A stretch of 64,000 nucleotides of DNA from Capitulum mitella. Its lineage: Eukaryota; Arthropoda; Thecostraca; Pollicipedomorpha; Pollicipedidae. How positions within the stretch are numbered: position 1 is the stretch's first letter; each line of letters starts with the position of its first letter. The DNA is taken from the NCBI GenBank assembly GCA_030062745.1, contig CP099840.1, forward strand, positions 31,003,006 to 31,067,005, read 5' to 3'. Positions 33,673 to 45,229 of this stretch are shown in pieces. Both the position numbers and the translations under genes were made by a program. Under the pieces are notes generated by a model, which searched no databases, was not told the DNA's origin, and was given only the letters and a program-made list of their open reading frames with translations.

Positions 33673-36600
33673 GTACGGCCTAGAAATGTCTGACGCGTCT
33701 ACGAGCAGCAATAATTCAGGCAGTGGATGCCATTCTAGGAGTGCGATGAACGACGGCAGTAGCGGCCTACGTTGTCAGCAAGATACCCGCGTATTCGGTT
33801 CTGCGTCGATGTTCCTTTGGGTGGCTGTGAAGTTCATCCGCGTTGTCTTCATAGTCATCGACAGTTGCGTTTCACTGGCATAGGTGCTGGACATCGGGTG
33901 TGCGGAGATGTCATTCCTCGAGTGCCTGAAGACGGTGCCCACCGTGACGGATGTGACTCTCCTGGACATATCGGAGGTGAGTGCCGTCACGGCGCAGACC
34001 GGTGAATGACCCGTGGCTGCAGTCCGACACGCGTATTCGCGCACGTGTGTTTGCACTGTTTTTGGCGTTTAGGTTGAGTTGCTTAAGCACAGCAACGTTC
34101 GGAAAATTGTTTGGAACCGGGCAGTCTTCCGGCATTTTATTCGTTCAATCCCGACGCTAAAAATCCTCAACCAGTCGGTATTATTGCCCCCTTCGGACTC
34201 CGAACACCACGCCTGTGATGTTTGCCCGAAACGCATGCCTGCTGACCATGGCTGGCGCTCAGTTTCACGACGCTGTCCACCCTGCTGCCTGCCGTGGCCA
34301 ACGTGTCGCCGCCACCAGCTGGCGCCGGTCGGGGTGACGGCGGTCGGTCTGTACCGCAGGACACCCTGAGGCGATACCTGCAACGCGCCTCGCCCGGTAT
34401 GCGGGACCGCCTGGGCCGGCGCTCGCGGCCTCTGCGCGTGCGTGTCTTCTGCGGTGACGTCACGGAGCCGGACAGCCGTCTGCTGGGCTGCGAGGCAGTC
34501 ACCGGCATCGAACTGTAGGTGGCGCTGATGGACGGCGATGCTCGATAGATGTCGCTGGTGGGAGGGCGCAAGTCGACCAATGCACATGTGTTGAACTGTC
34601 GAAAGTCTAAAGAACGACGAACGCGCGTTTTGGAATGATGTATGGTAGAAAGTGATGGTACGGCTGCGAGTAATGCTCAGTTGTACGACCAGCTGGACGG
34701 TCTTTCCATGTTCTTTTGAGAGGCATTGGTTTTCAGGGCCAGTGATGGATAGTATCACTTGGTGGATGCTACTTTAGGGCATATTGGTGTGTGTGTACTA
34801 CTGCTTTTGAAAACAATAACAGGCTGTAGATATTCTTGATGGGATTGGGTCAGGCACATGCGGTTGCGGGTTCAGTGCCAAAGCAGCGGCCGTCATCGAT
34901 GCGTGGGCTGCTTTGGATACTCTGGTGTGGACATGGCCAAGGTTTAGGCGTCGCTGGACGCTTGTTTGGGAAAACTTTATTGCGGCGTCTCTGCTTTGGC
35001 GAAGGTGCTGCCAAAGAGCCATTTTTGGACGCGTTGCGATCGATGATTCGTCGGACAAAGTATTTTAAACCTGCCTATAGACTTACTCGGCGCCGACCTG
35101 GCTCCTTCTGTGCTCCCGTGATATTGAGCCCATGGCGCCAGCCTGAAAAGCTGTCGGTATTCTCTTCACGGCGTGGGGAGACGGTGTGCTCTGCGCTGCT
35201 GCAGTGCTGAGCTGCCTGGTCCGGATGAGAAGCGCTGACATTGTGTTCCCTCCCTCTGTGTGTTCGGGCAGTATTGAGCACCTGGAGCCGGCCGTGCTCC
35301 AGGCCCTGCCGGCCACCGTGTTCAGCTATCTCCGGCCCCGGCTGGTCGTGCTGACCACGCCCAACGCCGAGTTCAACCAGCTGTTCCCCGACTTCTCGGG
35401 CATGCGCCATTGGGACCACAAGTTCGAGTGGAGCCGGGCCGAGTTCCAGCAGTGGTGAGTTCCTGCTGCGGACGGCTGGTGTCGGCCGTCAGGGCCCACT
35501 GCGAGCGGCATTTACAGACTAGTTATGCTATCAGTGGCAAGTACTGACTGCCCTTACCAAGCCAGCAGTACAGCTGTGGTCATATGTATTGGGTGTATCG
35601 TCAGATGTGTATTGCTCTGATACGATTGAGATGTTAAGGACGAGTTACGTTACAAACGACTGATTTTTCAAAGTACAACTACAACCAAATTGCTGTCTGC
35701 TTCCAAACTGGGTCAGTAATCATTCTGCGCGTTCGGGGACTTAGTTGCTGTTTGTCTTCTGTTAGTACTACTGAGAGCAGTATTAGTGACTACTGTGTCT
35801 GCTCATTGCGGGGTGGATCAGAGAGCACACTCCTCGTGGATCGCCAGCCCGGTTACGTGCTATAGTGAAACAAATGCCATATGCTACACCCAGAAGGAAG
35901 TGCTGGCAGACTGCCAGTTATTGCACGTTAACAAACACTGAAAACACGCCCGAACAGGGGCTCGAACCCTGGACCGTTAGGTTAAAAGCCTAACGCTCTA
36001 CCAACTGAGCTATCCGGGCCCCGACAGTTCCTATGTATGTGGTTGTTTTTGTATTTTGGTGCGGTTTCGGTCGTTCTGCCATGTGACTTGGATGCTCATC
36101 GCCAAGCCGTGTGCAACTCTTCCAGCTCAAGTACCGTTAGTGACAGTTTGTATCGGACGACATCGGCCGCGAGACAGCGGCGTCATACGGCGTCACAGGT
36201 CGTCCGTGACCTTGACGCCTCCTGGCCGACTGAACTAACCGGTCCCCCGGCGGCCGACAGGTGCGGCGGCGTGGTGGCCGAGTACCCCGAGTACGAGGTG
36301 TCGTTTGCCGGCGTGGGCGCGCCGCCGGCCGGCTCCGAGCACCTAGGCTGCTGCTCCCAGCTGGCCGTGTTCGTCCGCCGGCTGGAGGCGGCGGCGGCGG
36401 CGGCCGCCGCCGCCGGCCCCGCCGCCGCCGACGGGCCGCAGCCGCACCGGCTCCTCTCCGACGTCCAGTTCCCGTTCGAGACGCGCGAGACGCGGCTTTA
36501 CAACGACGTGCTCTTCTGGAAACGGCAGATCGGGTACGGGCGCGTGGTGCACGCCGAGCACCGGCACCGCGAGGAGCTGGTCTCGCTGAACGCCATCGCG

Positions 36601-37661
36601 GCCGTATCGTCGGTGGCGACGGCGATGGGCTCGATGGACGAGCTGGTGGCGATCCTGCGCGAGCGCGGCGAGCCGGTGGTGGTGCGTAACGGCGAGCCTC
36701 ACGTGGTGTACCGCGCCCCGGCCTCATCCAGCGGCTCCGAGGACGAGCTGGCCGGCGGAGACCTGCGGCCTGCCGAGACGGCCGCGGCCGCCGCCGAGCC
36801 GGCCGGGGCAGACCGCGCCGCCGGCGACGCCCGCTACCACGACGACTGGGACGGCGAGCCCGACTGGGAGCAGGAGATCATGGAGAGGTGAGCGCCCGAC
36901 GGCGGCGGCGGGGAGGGTGAGGCCACGGACGGGCAGAAATGTCTGCCAGAGACGAGGCCACTGCACGTGGACGGTGAGCGAATGGAAAGGGTTAAGTGAT
37001 TAGTGCATAACTGCAACTTTTTCAAAGTGTTATTGATACGGACCAGTAAGGATGTCTTGTGCCTGTTGAAATGTGGCCCGACATATAGCAGGCAATCCTT
37101 ATTACAGGGACTTCAACAGATGTAGGCATTGTGTTTAAGTCGATACTAGTGGAATTTGTGTTTAGAGCTTCGACGTTTTGCTGAAATAAGTAAATACATA
37201 ATGCGATGATGGCATTCGCGCATGGGAGCTCCTGTCAACATATAAAGTCCACATTGCGCGTTATTTTTATCAGTCCTGGAATGATGTACTTAGGAGGCCG
37301 TAGTTTCTGTCTTTTGTGACGGGTTTGACGAGAGAAGTCGTCAGACTGTGTCTCTGCTGACGGGTTTGGCGCGTGAGACGGTCGCGGCGCTGCTTCCGAT
37401 GAGCTGGCCGTGCTTTACAGCCGCTCCTGGGACTCTCACACAGGCTGCGACTGGGACGCGCCGGTCGCCCCCGACCCGGAGTGGTCTGACCGTCCTGCTC
37501 CCGGCCTGCGACCCCGCCCCCGCCCCCGCCGACCGTCCGGCCACGAGACAGGTGCGGAGCCGTCTGCCGTGGGGTGGCAGGCGGTGTCTGCTGGCTGGCC
37601 TGGTGCTGTGCACTGTCTTTATACTGCCTGTTGCTGTAAAGCGTTTCTTTGGCGGTCTTGA
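33496..37661 (+). CDS. HENMT1: Small-RNA 2'-O-methyltransferase, six coding exons
   Basis: HEN1/HENMT1 methylates the 2'-OH of the 3'-terminal nucleotide of piRNAs (and siRNAs in arthropods), protecting them from tailing and decay. Coding exons: 33496-33672, 33884-33976, 34360-34514, 35272-35454, 36261-36887, 37421-37661. All introns are GT-AG and the phases give one 491-residue frame. PPLYSQRY (about 38-45) and VLDIGCAEMSFLECLK (60-75) form the entry and SAM-binding motif. IELIEHL supplies E141, E144 and H145, and RHWDHKFEWSR supplies H191; these are the four Mg2+ ligands of the family. TTPNAEFNQLFPDF and GVGAPPAGSEHLG are further hallmarks. Animal homologues are near 390 residues; the excess is a C-terminal extension with polyalanine and acidic stretches. 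The start has G at -3 and +4, but the frame is open to the acceptor nine bases upstream, so an earlier start in an unseen exon is possible. The exact 3' end is less sure. Confidence 0.93.
33884..33976 (+). CDS. HENMT1: HENMT1 coding exon 2, SAM-binding motif
   Basis: 31 codons, VLDIGCAEMSFLECLKTVPT then VTDVTLLDISE. The acceptor is GGCATAG and the donor GAG|GTGAGT. Confidence 0.92.
34360..34514 (+). CDS. HENMT1: HENMT1 coding exon 3
   Basis: DTLRRYLQ... to RPLRVRVFCGDVTEPDSRLL and GCEAVTGIEL. The open frame extends further 5' and an AG at 34262 is available, but only the acceptor CTGTACCGCAG at 34359 gives the right phase and a gap-free fit to the family. The donor is CT|GTAGGT. Confidence 0.88.
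35272..35454 (+). CDS. HENMT1: HENMT1 coding exon 4, metal-binding core
   Basis: IEHLEPAVLQALPATVFSYL, then a segment with TTPNAEFNQLF and RHWDHKFEWSRAEFQQW. The acceptor is TTCGGGCAG and the donor TG|GTGAGT. Confidence 0.95.
35947..36019 (-). tRNA. tRNA-Lys (anticodon UUU), antisense in HENMT1 intron 4
   Basis: A complete 73-nt cloverleaf. The acceptor stem GCCCGGA pairs with the 3' end, and box A TAGCTCAGTTGG is present. The anticodon loop CTTTTAA sits on a GTTAG/CTAAC stem, and the T arm CAGGG-TTCGAGC-CCCTG has a perfect stem. There is no intron and no encoded CCA. It decodes AAA/AAG lysine codons. It lies on the opposite strand within HENMT1 intron 4. All stems pair, so it looks functional. 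Confidence 0.95.
36261..36887 (+). CDS. HENMT1: HENMT1 coding exon 5, end of catalytic domain and extension
   Basis: 627 nt, very GC-rich. It finishes the methyltransferase domain (EVSFAGVGAPPAGSEHLGCC, then SQLAVFVRRLE), then nine alanines (246-254) and a second Ala block. A helical-looking region follows with LYNDVLFWKRQIGYGRVVHA and SLNAIAAVSS, then an Asp/Glu/Ala-rich tail. The acceptor is GCCGACAG and the donor AG|GTGAGC. A long antisense frame here is a GC shadow. Confidence 0.92.
37421..37661 (+). CDS. HENMT1: HENMT1 coding exon 6, C-terminal tail
   Basis: Phase fits the acceptor GTGCTTTACAG at 37420 and gives SRSWDSHTGCDWDAPVAPDP then EWSD and a Pro/Arg tail to TGA at 37659. An alternative donor, CAG|GTGCGG at 37551, could splice onward to an unseen last exon, and the low-complexity tail after it makes that plausible. 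No AATAAA is obvious downstream. Confidence 0.65.
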
Positions 37662-37669
37662 TGCGCATT

Positions 37670-40630
37670 ATCTGTTCCTTTAAGAAGCTGAAATCACGTC
37701 TTTGAGTTTGACGGTGCCTGTATGTAACTTCTTATCATAGTGTAATGGAAGATCGTAATCGACCTGTCCATTATTGGCGTTTTACAAATATAACGGAGTG
37801 GCACAAGAGGCACAAGTGGCATAAGCCCCTGTTGAAGTGTTTGAAGTGTTTGTACGTTGACGCGCTGACTTCCCGTTTGAATCAGTAACCTGTCGTTCCA
37901 GGATGTCTTCCGTATGCGCTTACAGTTGTTCCTGTCACGCGCATGATACTGGAAATATTGCGCATCTGTTTCCCTGGCAGCTGGGTTGGTCCGCTGGCTA
38001 CCCTACTGACACCTATCGTCGTCGAGCTGAACTACGGCAGGTGACGGGTAACGCCACCTAGCAATGTGTTGAAGACCGCAGCTCGCCTGGCTGTTCTCGT
38101 GCCTGCGAGCTGTCAGAAGTTGTGTCGAACATGGCTCTTTCGAAGGGAAGGTAGCAGGGAGTGCACATGGGGATGAGTTGGACATTTCAGGCGTAAAATT
38201 GTCCACCAGAGACCAGATAGTTTCGAGATGAGGGTTGGGTGTAAAGCACATCTCAGAGACTGCAGGGCTTTCCGTGCATTGGCCCATTCTCAGCCATCGT
38301 TTCAACGTGCTCATCAGTCGTGTTTAAAATTGTGCGCTCGTGTTATAACCACTATCCATATATGATATAGATATACATTATATATAGATATATATTTATG
38401 TATAATATATAAATGTCTATACATATCACTACATGCTATCCACCGTGCCGCGAAAACAAAATTAAAACATGATGACTGGATCTTCATGCCAGTAGCGTGG
38501 TGACGTGCTAGCGACAACGATCTCCCATGTGTTCATATGTGTCGTAATGCGATTTTTGTACCATCACACTTGGTAAATTGTTGTGTTGCCGTTCTTCATA
38601 AGCTCAGAGCGTTGTTTGTAAACGCAGATACAGTGGTAGCATGCGAGTGTGCAACACAACCGGAGCGTTCATGGTTTCAGGGCCGTGCTATGGTGCCATG
38701 CTGCTGCGCATTGATTCGTGAAAAAAAAATAAAAAAAAATTTGTATGCTCATATTCATCGTGTTGTTTGTTAAAAGATCTGGGCCAGTCAAGATATGCAA
38801 TACATTCTTTTAAAAGTCCTGGATTATTGCACACAACATGTTTTAAGGTTGATAGATAAGCTAACGAATTTTAGGTTATCACGCCCATTCGTGTTTTCAA
38901 ACATTTTGTCAGCATATTATTGAAACATGTGTGTCGGTACGGTCAATGTGATCATCCCCGTTATGATGGTGCTACTGTTTTTGCCATATTTCAAGATCCC
39001 CACAGACCGCGACGCACTTTTAACGATATTTCGAAGTCCTTTAAACACTTATTTTCTTCCTTGTAAGTCGAGGGTGTTTCTCTCTGAAGTTAACTTTTCT
39101 TAAATCCCGCGATTATTTCTCCTGTTACGGTCAAAACAAGAGGTCGTCAGCTAATTCGCCTTTAGGTGTCAATCGTTTAGTCCGAACGAACTGGATCCGC
39201 CCACTGTCTGCGCAGTGTATATCACCTGTTAATACCGCCTGCCGCTAGGTGGTGCGCTGAAACATGCCTCGCAGCAGCAGCGCCGATGTGCGGACATTTT
39301 GTCGAGCGGGCTTCAGAACATGATGGCCGCAGCCATGAAGAGCGGAATAGAAGTAACACCCAAATGGATGAGGTATATGAATAGCACTGGTTTAAATCGA
39401 GATTCTATACCGACAATATCTTGGAATGTAAGGTATCATTATGGGAGTTGCTACCCACTGCAAAACGGGAATTTCCTATCCGCGGCAGTTAACGAAATGC
39501 CCCGAGGGGTCCTCATACAAGCCCGCCGTAAGGCTCCGAGGTGACCCTGCACGAAATCAAAAGCTCCATTAAAATGCCTCCAGGCCGTTGACGTATAAAG
39601 CACAGAAGCTGCGAACCCCGAAATACGGACATACGACGTAGACTCCCAGAGACTGGTCACAGTGATACGGTCTAAGAAGAAGTTTTGGAAAGTGCTGAGT
39701 GCTACCAAATGTGTTCCTTTGTGCAACATCGGCAGTGCATCAGTCTAGGTCAGCTCGCTAACGCACTTCACCAGTGTCATGAGATCTGTTGTCATGTGTT
39801 CTGTGTTGTCAGTGGGATATAAGCGACCCCATATTACGTTTGCGTTTGGTAGAAATGAATTTTGTACGAGTCTGTGTGCGGTATAAGCAATAATACCAGT
39901 TTTTTTCACATTTGTTGCTGGCCATTGAACCATACTGTTCCAGCAGAAACTTTTGCTGCGCCTTCGAATGGTGTGATTAAATTCGGATTTGTGGACCAAG
40001 AAACATTAATCGTGGAAATCCAATAAGGCTCGGCTATCAAAACGTCATCTGTCACGCTTGCTACATGACCTCTGTAAATGCAACTTGTATCGTGAAAAAT
40101 GGTTTCACGGTAACAAAACTGGGTGCAGCTGAGCCGCATTTGAGTACATATGATCGATTAAAAACACTAAAAGCTCGTGTGCAGGACAAACGAGGTTTGT
40201 CTGTGAACGTTACTTTTGCTGGAAGCAGATTCACGATAAAAACTTGCAAACGACAGCCGACAAGCAGAGGTCACGGCCACGGCCTCAGCACTTTACTGGA
40301 CGTCCTTCAAAACGGAACCCCAAATGAAATTTTCTAGCATTAAGCGATGAGTTTTTATGTGCTAAAATGTAGCATTCTTACTTGAAAAATTTGTCATACT
40401 TTTCCGAGTCCACTACTTGCAGGCTTCGAAGAGTGTTCAGAATATGACAAATACCACTGCACGAAAGATTGTAATTCCAAGTGTGCACATACGTGCTCAG
40501 GCGTACTGACGTCTGCTGTGTACGCGGATTACAATTGTATAGCTGCCTGTACAACTGCTCGTTTACAACCAACAACAATCGCAACGTTTATTTCCTACGT
40601 ACTTCCTTAGCTGTTTGAAGCGCCAGTTGT
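37670..40630. other. 3' flank of HENMT1, nothing recognised
   Basis: Unique sequence with short open frames on both strands; no conserved domain is visible. Confidence 0.4.
38355..38425. repeat. Irregular TA-rich tract
   Basis: Degenerate ATATA-type repeats downstream of HENMT1. Confidence 0.8.
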
Positions 40631-41029
40631 TTTTCCATCATAAATCAAACTCAAGGATGAAGCCGGCACTGGATAAGTTTTTCCGACGGCACGGGTGGTT
40701 TATCAGCGCAATAGGCCGTGAATGAATCCACTTGAGCCCTGTCGCAGCGATAAGCGCAGTGCGAAGTCCGATATCGTCGCTCGTACGGACCTGTCCACAG
40801 CTCGGCTCGTCGCTTCGCCGGAAACATGTGGGCCCCACGTCAATACCGCCACCCCTGTCGTCTGCGCGCCGAGCGCGGTCCGCCGGATGACGCCGACGGC
40901 GACGCGCTCCGGACCGCCGCGTGCCGTTCGCCGAGTCCAGCCTGCCCAGACTGACCCGGTAATCGGTCAGCAGCCGGGCGGTGCCCGGCCGGCGGCCGCC
41001 ATGCGCGTGCCCTATTAGCGGGCCTCGGT

Positions 41030-41345
41030 CGACTGTCAGCTGGCAGCGTGCGATATCTGCCAAAGTTGGGGGATTTCACGCGCCAGCAGCCTATCATAAA
41101 TCTCCCGCCGGCCTCTATTAAAAGTGTCTAAATTAATCCGGCCTTTGGAGATGATATGCAGACGCAGAAAAAAACTTTTGACGCCCGGGAAGTCATAAAA
41201 ACCCGTTCCTTCCGTGGCCGGAAAGTAAAAGGGCTCCGTTGTCGGAGAGGCGTCCATTGACTTCGGATTCGATTTCAATAAGAGGATTACCCGGATTGAT
41301 TGACTGGGATTGAATTTGTGTAATCTGAATCCGATCACGCCGTGG
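41030..41345. promoter_or_regulatory. Candidate regulatory patch with TAATCC-type sites
   Basis: A unique stretch with AATTAATCCGG (41130s), GGATTACCCGGATTG (41284 onward) and AT-rich cores in GC-rich flanks. TAATCC is the Otx/Bicoid-class homeodomain core. A regulatory role is inference. Confidence 0.25.
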
Positions 41346-41349
41346 CGGC

Positions 41350-42900
41350 AAATTTCATTAAGCTAAGGTTAGCCATCGGCGTAAAATATGTAACCGAAAA
41401 CAAGAAGAAAACGATAATGCCAGAATTTTTGGTAGTCTCAAAGTTCCTGGAATTCAGGACGTTTGGTTATCAAAATTTTTTGTTTGAGTTAAATCAGAGG
41501 TTTGGTCTCAAGTGAACAAAAAGAACACTACTCATCACTCATCCAACTCCATCAGTATAATTAATCCAACCCCACCACTAAAATAACGCTTTTTAATGAT
41601 TCTCATGGTTTATCATCCATCAAGAGTACCAGTCTGTTACTCATTTTCAGATATCAGTGTGATATTTCTAAATCCTCACGTGAGATTGTGATTGTACAAA
41701 TAAACCTGAATGCGCAGCCTATAAACTTTGTCCTCAATTTTGGCCAATGCTAATGACAAGAAGTACCTGTCACTTCCTCTCTGTTCTCATTTTATTCGTT
41801 TTGTTCTCATAAACCTTTGGTTACAAAATCGAAATTCTTATCTTGGGTGAGAGCGCATCCGTTTCCTAGCACATTCCTGTCATAGGACATCACGTGGTCG
41901 GAGGAAGAACAGAACATTCCCCGAACTTCTCTTGAAGAAATGGCTGGTTTCTGCTGACGAGAGCGGATAGCCTTTCCTGGTCTTCTCACCTGTGAGAGCG
42001 GCACCAGGACTGGACGCTGTCGACAGATCACTATGCCCGGATTTCTTCGGTCGGGCTCTGGCAGGCCCTCATCTGCACCGGCAAACGCCTGCAGAGTGCA
42101 GACGTGGTCTGGTTCGTCATTATGCCTCTGGCCGGTGGCGTGGAGCCCAGTCGTGCCGCCCGGGGGGGGGGAGAGGGTGGGAGAGACGGACGGACGGCAG
42201 ACACGGGGAAAACGGCTGTCTCGGGCTCATACGGTCCGAGAAAGACCTGATGGAGGGCAGATTTCGAGACCTGACCTTAGATGGGGTTGTCAGAATTTAT
42301 CGGACAGAAGGCAGCGTTAGAAGTGGGTAGGATTATGTTAGTCATGAGGCTCAGTGATTGGCCCTCAAAGCATGGACTGAGTGACCCATGAGCCCATTCA
42401 CGGGGATGGGCTGGGGACTCGTCGTTCTCAAAATGGTATTAACAGGGGACGGTCCCTTGAGTCTAGTGGGCATGACTAGTGATCCGGGGATGAGGGTAAT
42501 TCCGGACACCCCTTCCCCAATACGCAGGGATTTCAACGTTAGGCCTATGGCAGTGACTGGAAAGGAACGGTCTGAAATCCATGTGGACATCCCCCCAATG
42601 ATTCTCGGAAATCTCCGGCCATGATGGTGGGAAATTGCTCTCCCACACTGCACATACCTTCCTGTTCTCTTGGTTATATTCCAGTTCGTAAAATAAAGTG
42701 TCCGAAATCCGACGGCAGGTTAGCATGTATCGGCAGATTAGTCTCCACGGAAGGGATATTTGGAGCTTTCGTCCGCTACAACTGAAAATGTGGGATGTCT
42801 CGTTCTTTCCCGCATAATTTTGTAGTAGCGAGTAACGAATCTGTTAAATATTTGCCTTCATTTTTGTGAATAAGTGCTATGAGAATGGCCGGATCAGTAA
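41350..42900. other. Intergenic, nothing recognised
   Basis: Unique-looking sequence with a short G run near 42163 and no gene evidence. Confidence 0.4.
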
Positions 42901-42913
42901 TTATGGCCGCTCG

Positions 42914-42914
<1 letters not shown>

Positions 42915-42959
<45 letters not shown>
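42915..42959. repeat. TA microsatellite
   Basis: About 22 uninterrupted TA units. Confidence 0.97.
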
Positions 42960-42961
<2 letters not shown>

Positions 42962-43526
42962 TCGCACGTTTGCTTTCCTTTATTCATACAATGAGTCATA
43001 GGTTTTTGTGAATAGATAGAAAATATAAACACCCCTTTGATATGCCCCTGGTTCCGGCATTAAGCAGCATTTTCTTACAAATACTTGAAAGTGTGCAGGT
43101 TAGATATATTTCGGTCATTTGAAATGTCTGTCACATTGCAAAAGATATTAAAATAACATGTGGCCGCTTCGAGACGCGCGATCTCCAGAAAGCACGGTAC
43201 TTCTCTAACATGCCTTCCAAAAAGGTGTCCTGGAACCGCCTCTGAGGGAGGTAAATTTGTGAAATGTTGGCACATGCTGAAAACATATTTAGGAAACTTG
43301 AACAAATTTGCGTTATATATATACATATGTAACGAAATATGTAAAAAATGTATTGGGTTTATACCGAAGCAATTTCTAAAAGCCCGGGAATGGGGAGCGA
43401 AAAATTGGAGGGGGCAGGATCTATTCCCCCAGCAGGGAAAAGGGTTGTAGCTGACGACACATTTACGACATTGTCAAGGCGAAAAATGATGAAAGTGGTA
43501 CGAAGACGATTTATGTACGTACGTAT

Positions 43527-43845
43527 GTGATCAGTAGCTCAGTGGGTACGGCGGTGGTCTTCTTGCCTTGGCAAGACGGGCTCAAGTCACCTCGGCGCTC
43601 GATATCTGGCCCGGAGATCAGCTGGTAACTGTCCAATGTAGGGTCATCCTGAATACCATACGGTCGTGCGCACCCGTAGCTGCACGTTAAACTTTTGCCA
43701 CAAAATCAGCCGTTGCCTGGTATCGTACGATCGGGTATAGGGGTAAGGGTGTATGCAACAAACATGCTTATCCCAGGTGCCGGTCTCTATCATTACCCCA
43801 GCAACCGTCCGGATCAAAGGATGAAACAGAAAATAAAAATGCGAC
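43527..43845 (+). mobile_element. tRNA-derived SINE
   Basis: The head is tRNA-like: box A TAGCTCAGTGGG (43535-43546), a perfect TCTTGCC-TT-GGCAAGA stem at the anticodon arm position, and a box-B-like GGCTCAAGTCAC about 33 bp after box A. A tRNA-unrelated body of about 240 bp follows, including CACGTTAAAC near 43685. The stretch ends in an A-rich tail (GAAAATAAAAAT). The structure is that of a pol III-transcribed SINE; the target duplication was not determined. Confidence 0.72.
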
Positions 43846-43924
43846 GAAAAGCTTCACTGAAGCCCTAACCTGGTACCAGAAATGAACTCCACACTAGTTC
43901 ACTACCTCTGAACTTCTAACGCCG

Positions 43925-44470
43925 ATGCTTGACATTGGTCACTTACCACCTGGTGATCCCGAGCATTCTCTGTGCGCTCAAAGTATTATTTTTACATTTC
44001 CGTTTCGCTCAGCTCACCGGACCTTCACTTACCAGCCGCTGAGTGCCGTCCCGCAGTCCGTCTCCCGGCGCGCCAACGCTCGGCGACAGTTCGTCTCTCT
44101 CTCCGAGCCATTTGGTGTCACAAAGTGGATAAGAAGCTGGACAATCGCGGCTCGGGCGACCCCCGCGCTCTCCAGCCGGGGCACAAAGCGGTCTAATTAG
44201 ATCCATCAGCGCTCCGGCTGCATACGATCAGGCGTCGGGCGGCCACAAAGCTACCCGGCCACTTATGCTGTTATGATAAACGTCCTCGACGCGCCTCCGG
44301 TCCCGCGCCGCCGAGAGGCGGCCGCGGTCGGCGGTGCGGTCCCCCCGTCTGGCGGAGACGGGTCTGGTCGCTGCCACGTGGTGTCGGACCGTCGGAGACA
44401 CGTGTCCGTGTGCTGGCAATGTGGTTACGTAGGGAAGGGGGGACTGCCTCGCGAGTATGATTCATGGTGA
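43925..44470. promoter_or_regulatory. Candidate regulatory patch with CTAATTAG
   Basis: GC-rich with short AT islands, including the palindromic homeodomain site CTAATTAG at 44193-44200 and a TTATGATAAA segment near 44272. Overlapping short frames on both strands show no family. The role is inferred. Confidence 0.25.
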
Positions 44471-45034
44471 CTGGGTTTGCGAGGCACAGCCGCTGGGCGG
44501 TGACGCGACATACGTCTGACGCAGGTCGTATGCGCTCCGTAAATGTGCGCTGTGTAGGGCGTCTAACTGGGACGCTCTGGAACGTCAGGTGTCAGCGGAG
44601 AGACCGCGGGCCTCCGAGAGCTCCGGACGACGCCCAAGTTCTGAACATTTCCTGCACTCGGTTGCTCGTTAACAGGCAAATGTGGAAGGTTCAGCTTTGG
44701 AGCTGAGTACCAAGATCGTCCTTGGTAATGCTATTCTCAACGTTGCCTCATCAAAGGACTGCGCAGTCTCACAGTCACATAACACATGACAAGTGAAATG
44801 TACATTTGCGAATCAGTGGGATCGACTCATCAAGCCTCAATGACGTCACGGCTGTGCTTAAAATGGATGCCTTCACGTGCTGGCGACACCGCATCAATCT
44901 CACGCCGAAACGCGCTGAATTACGGATGCTTTCATTTTCGCTGACCTTTGCAACGGGGCAGCGTCCAGCTCCAAGGCAGCGCTCACCTGGCGGTGCGCGC
45001 TACTAGCTCAGAATCACTCCCGACCGATCAGTTG

Positions 45035-45225
45035 TCTGGTCCAGTCCGTTCCGGCCCGGTCCGGTCCGGCCCGGTCCGGTCCGGTCCGGTCCTGGTCCGG
45101 TCCGGCCCCCGTTCGGTGCGGTCCGGTCCTGGTCCTGGTCCGGTTCTGTCCGGTCCCGGCCCTGGTCCGGCTCGGTGCTGGTCGTGGTCCGGTCCGGTCC
45201 CTGTCCGGTCCGCTGCCGGGAGGGC
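45035..45225. repeat. GGTCC/CCGGT low-complexity repeat
   Basis: Imperfect pentanucleotide repeats (GGTCC, GGCCC, CTGGT variants), about 190 bp. They give Gly/Pro/Ser/Arg-rich frames in every phase. Confidence 0.9.
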
Positions 45226-45229
45226 AGCT

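Noticed and set aside
34263..34359. 5' extension of HENMT1 exon 3 from an AG at 34262
   Set aside because: It gives the wrong phase relative to exon 2 and adds residues absent from the family; the acceptor at 34359 fits exactly.
36137..36727. 196-codon antisense frame rich in Arg and Pro
   Set aside because: Shadow of the GC-rich HENMT1 exon 5 and its intron.
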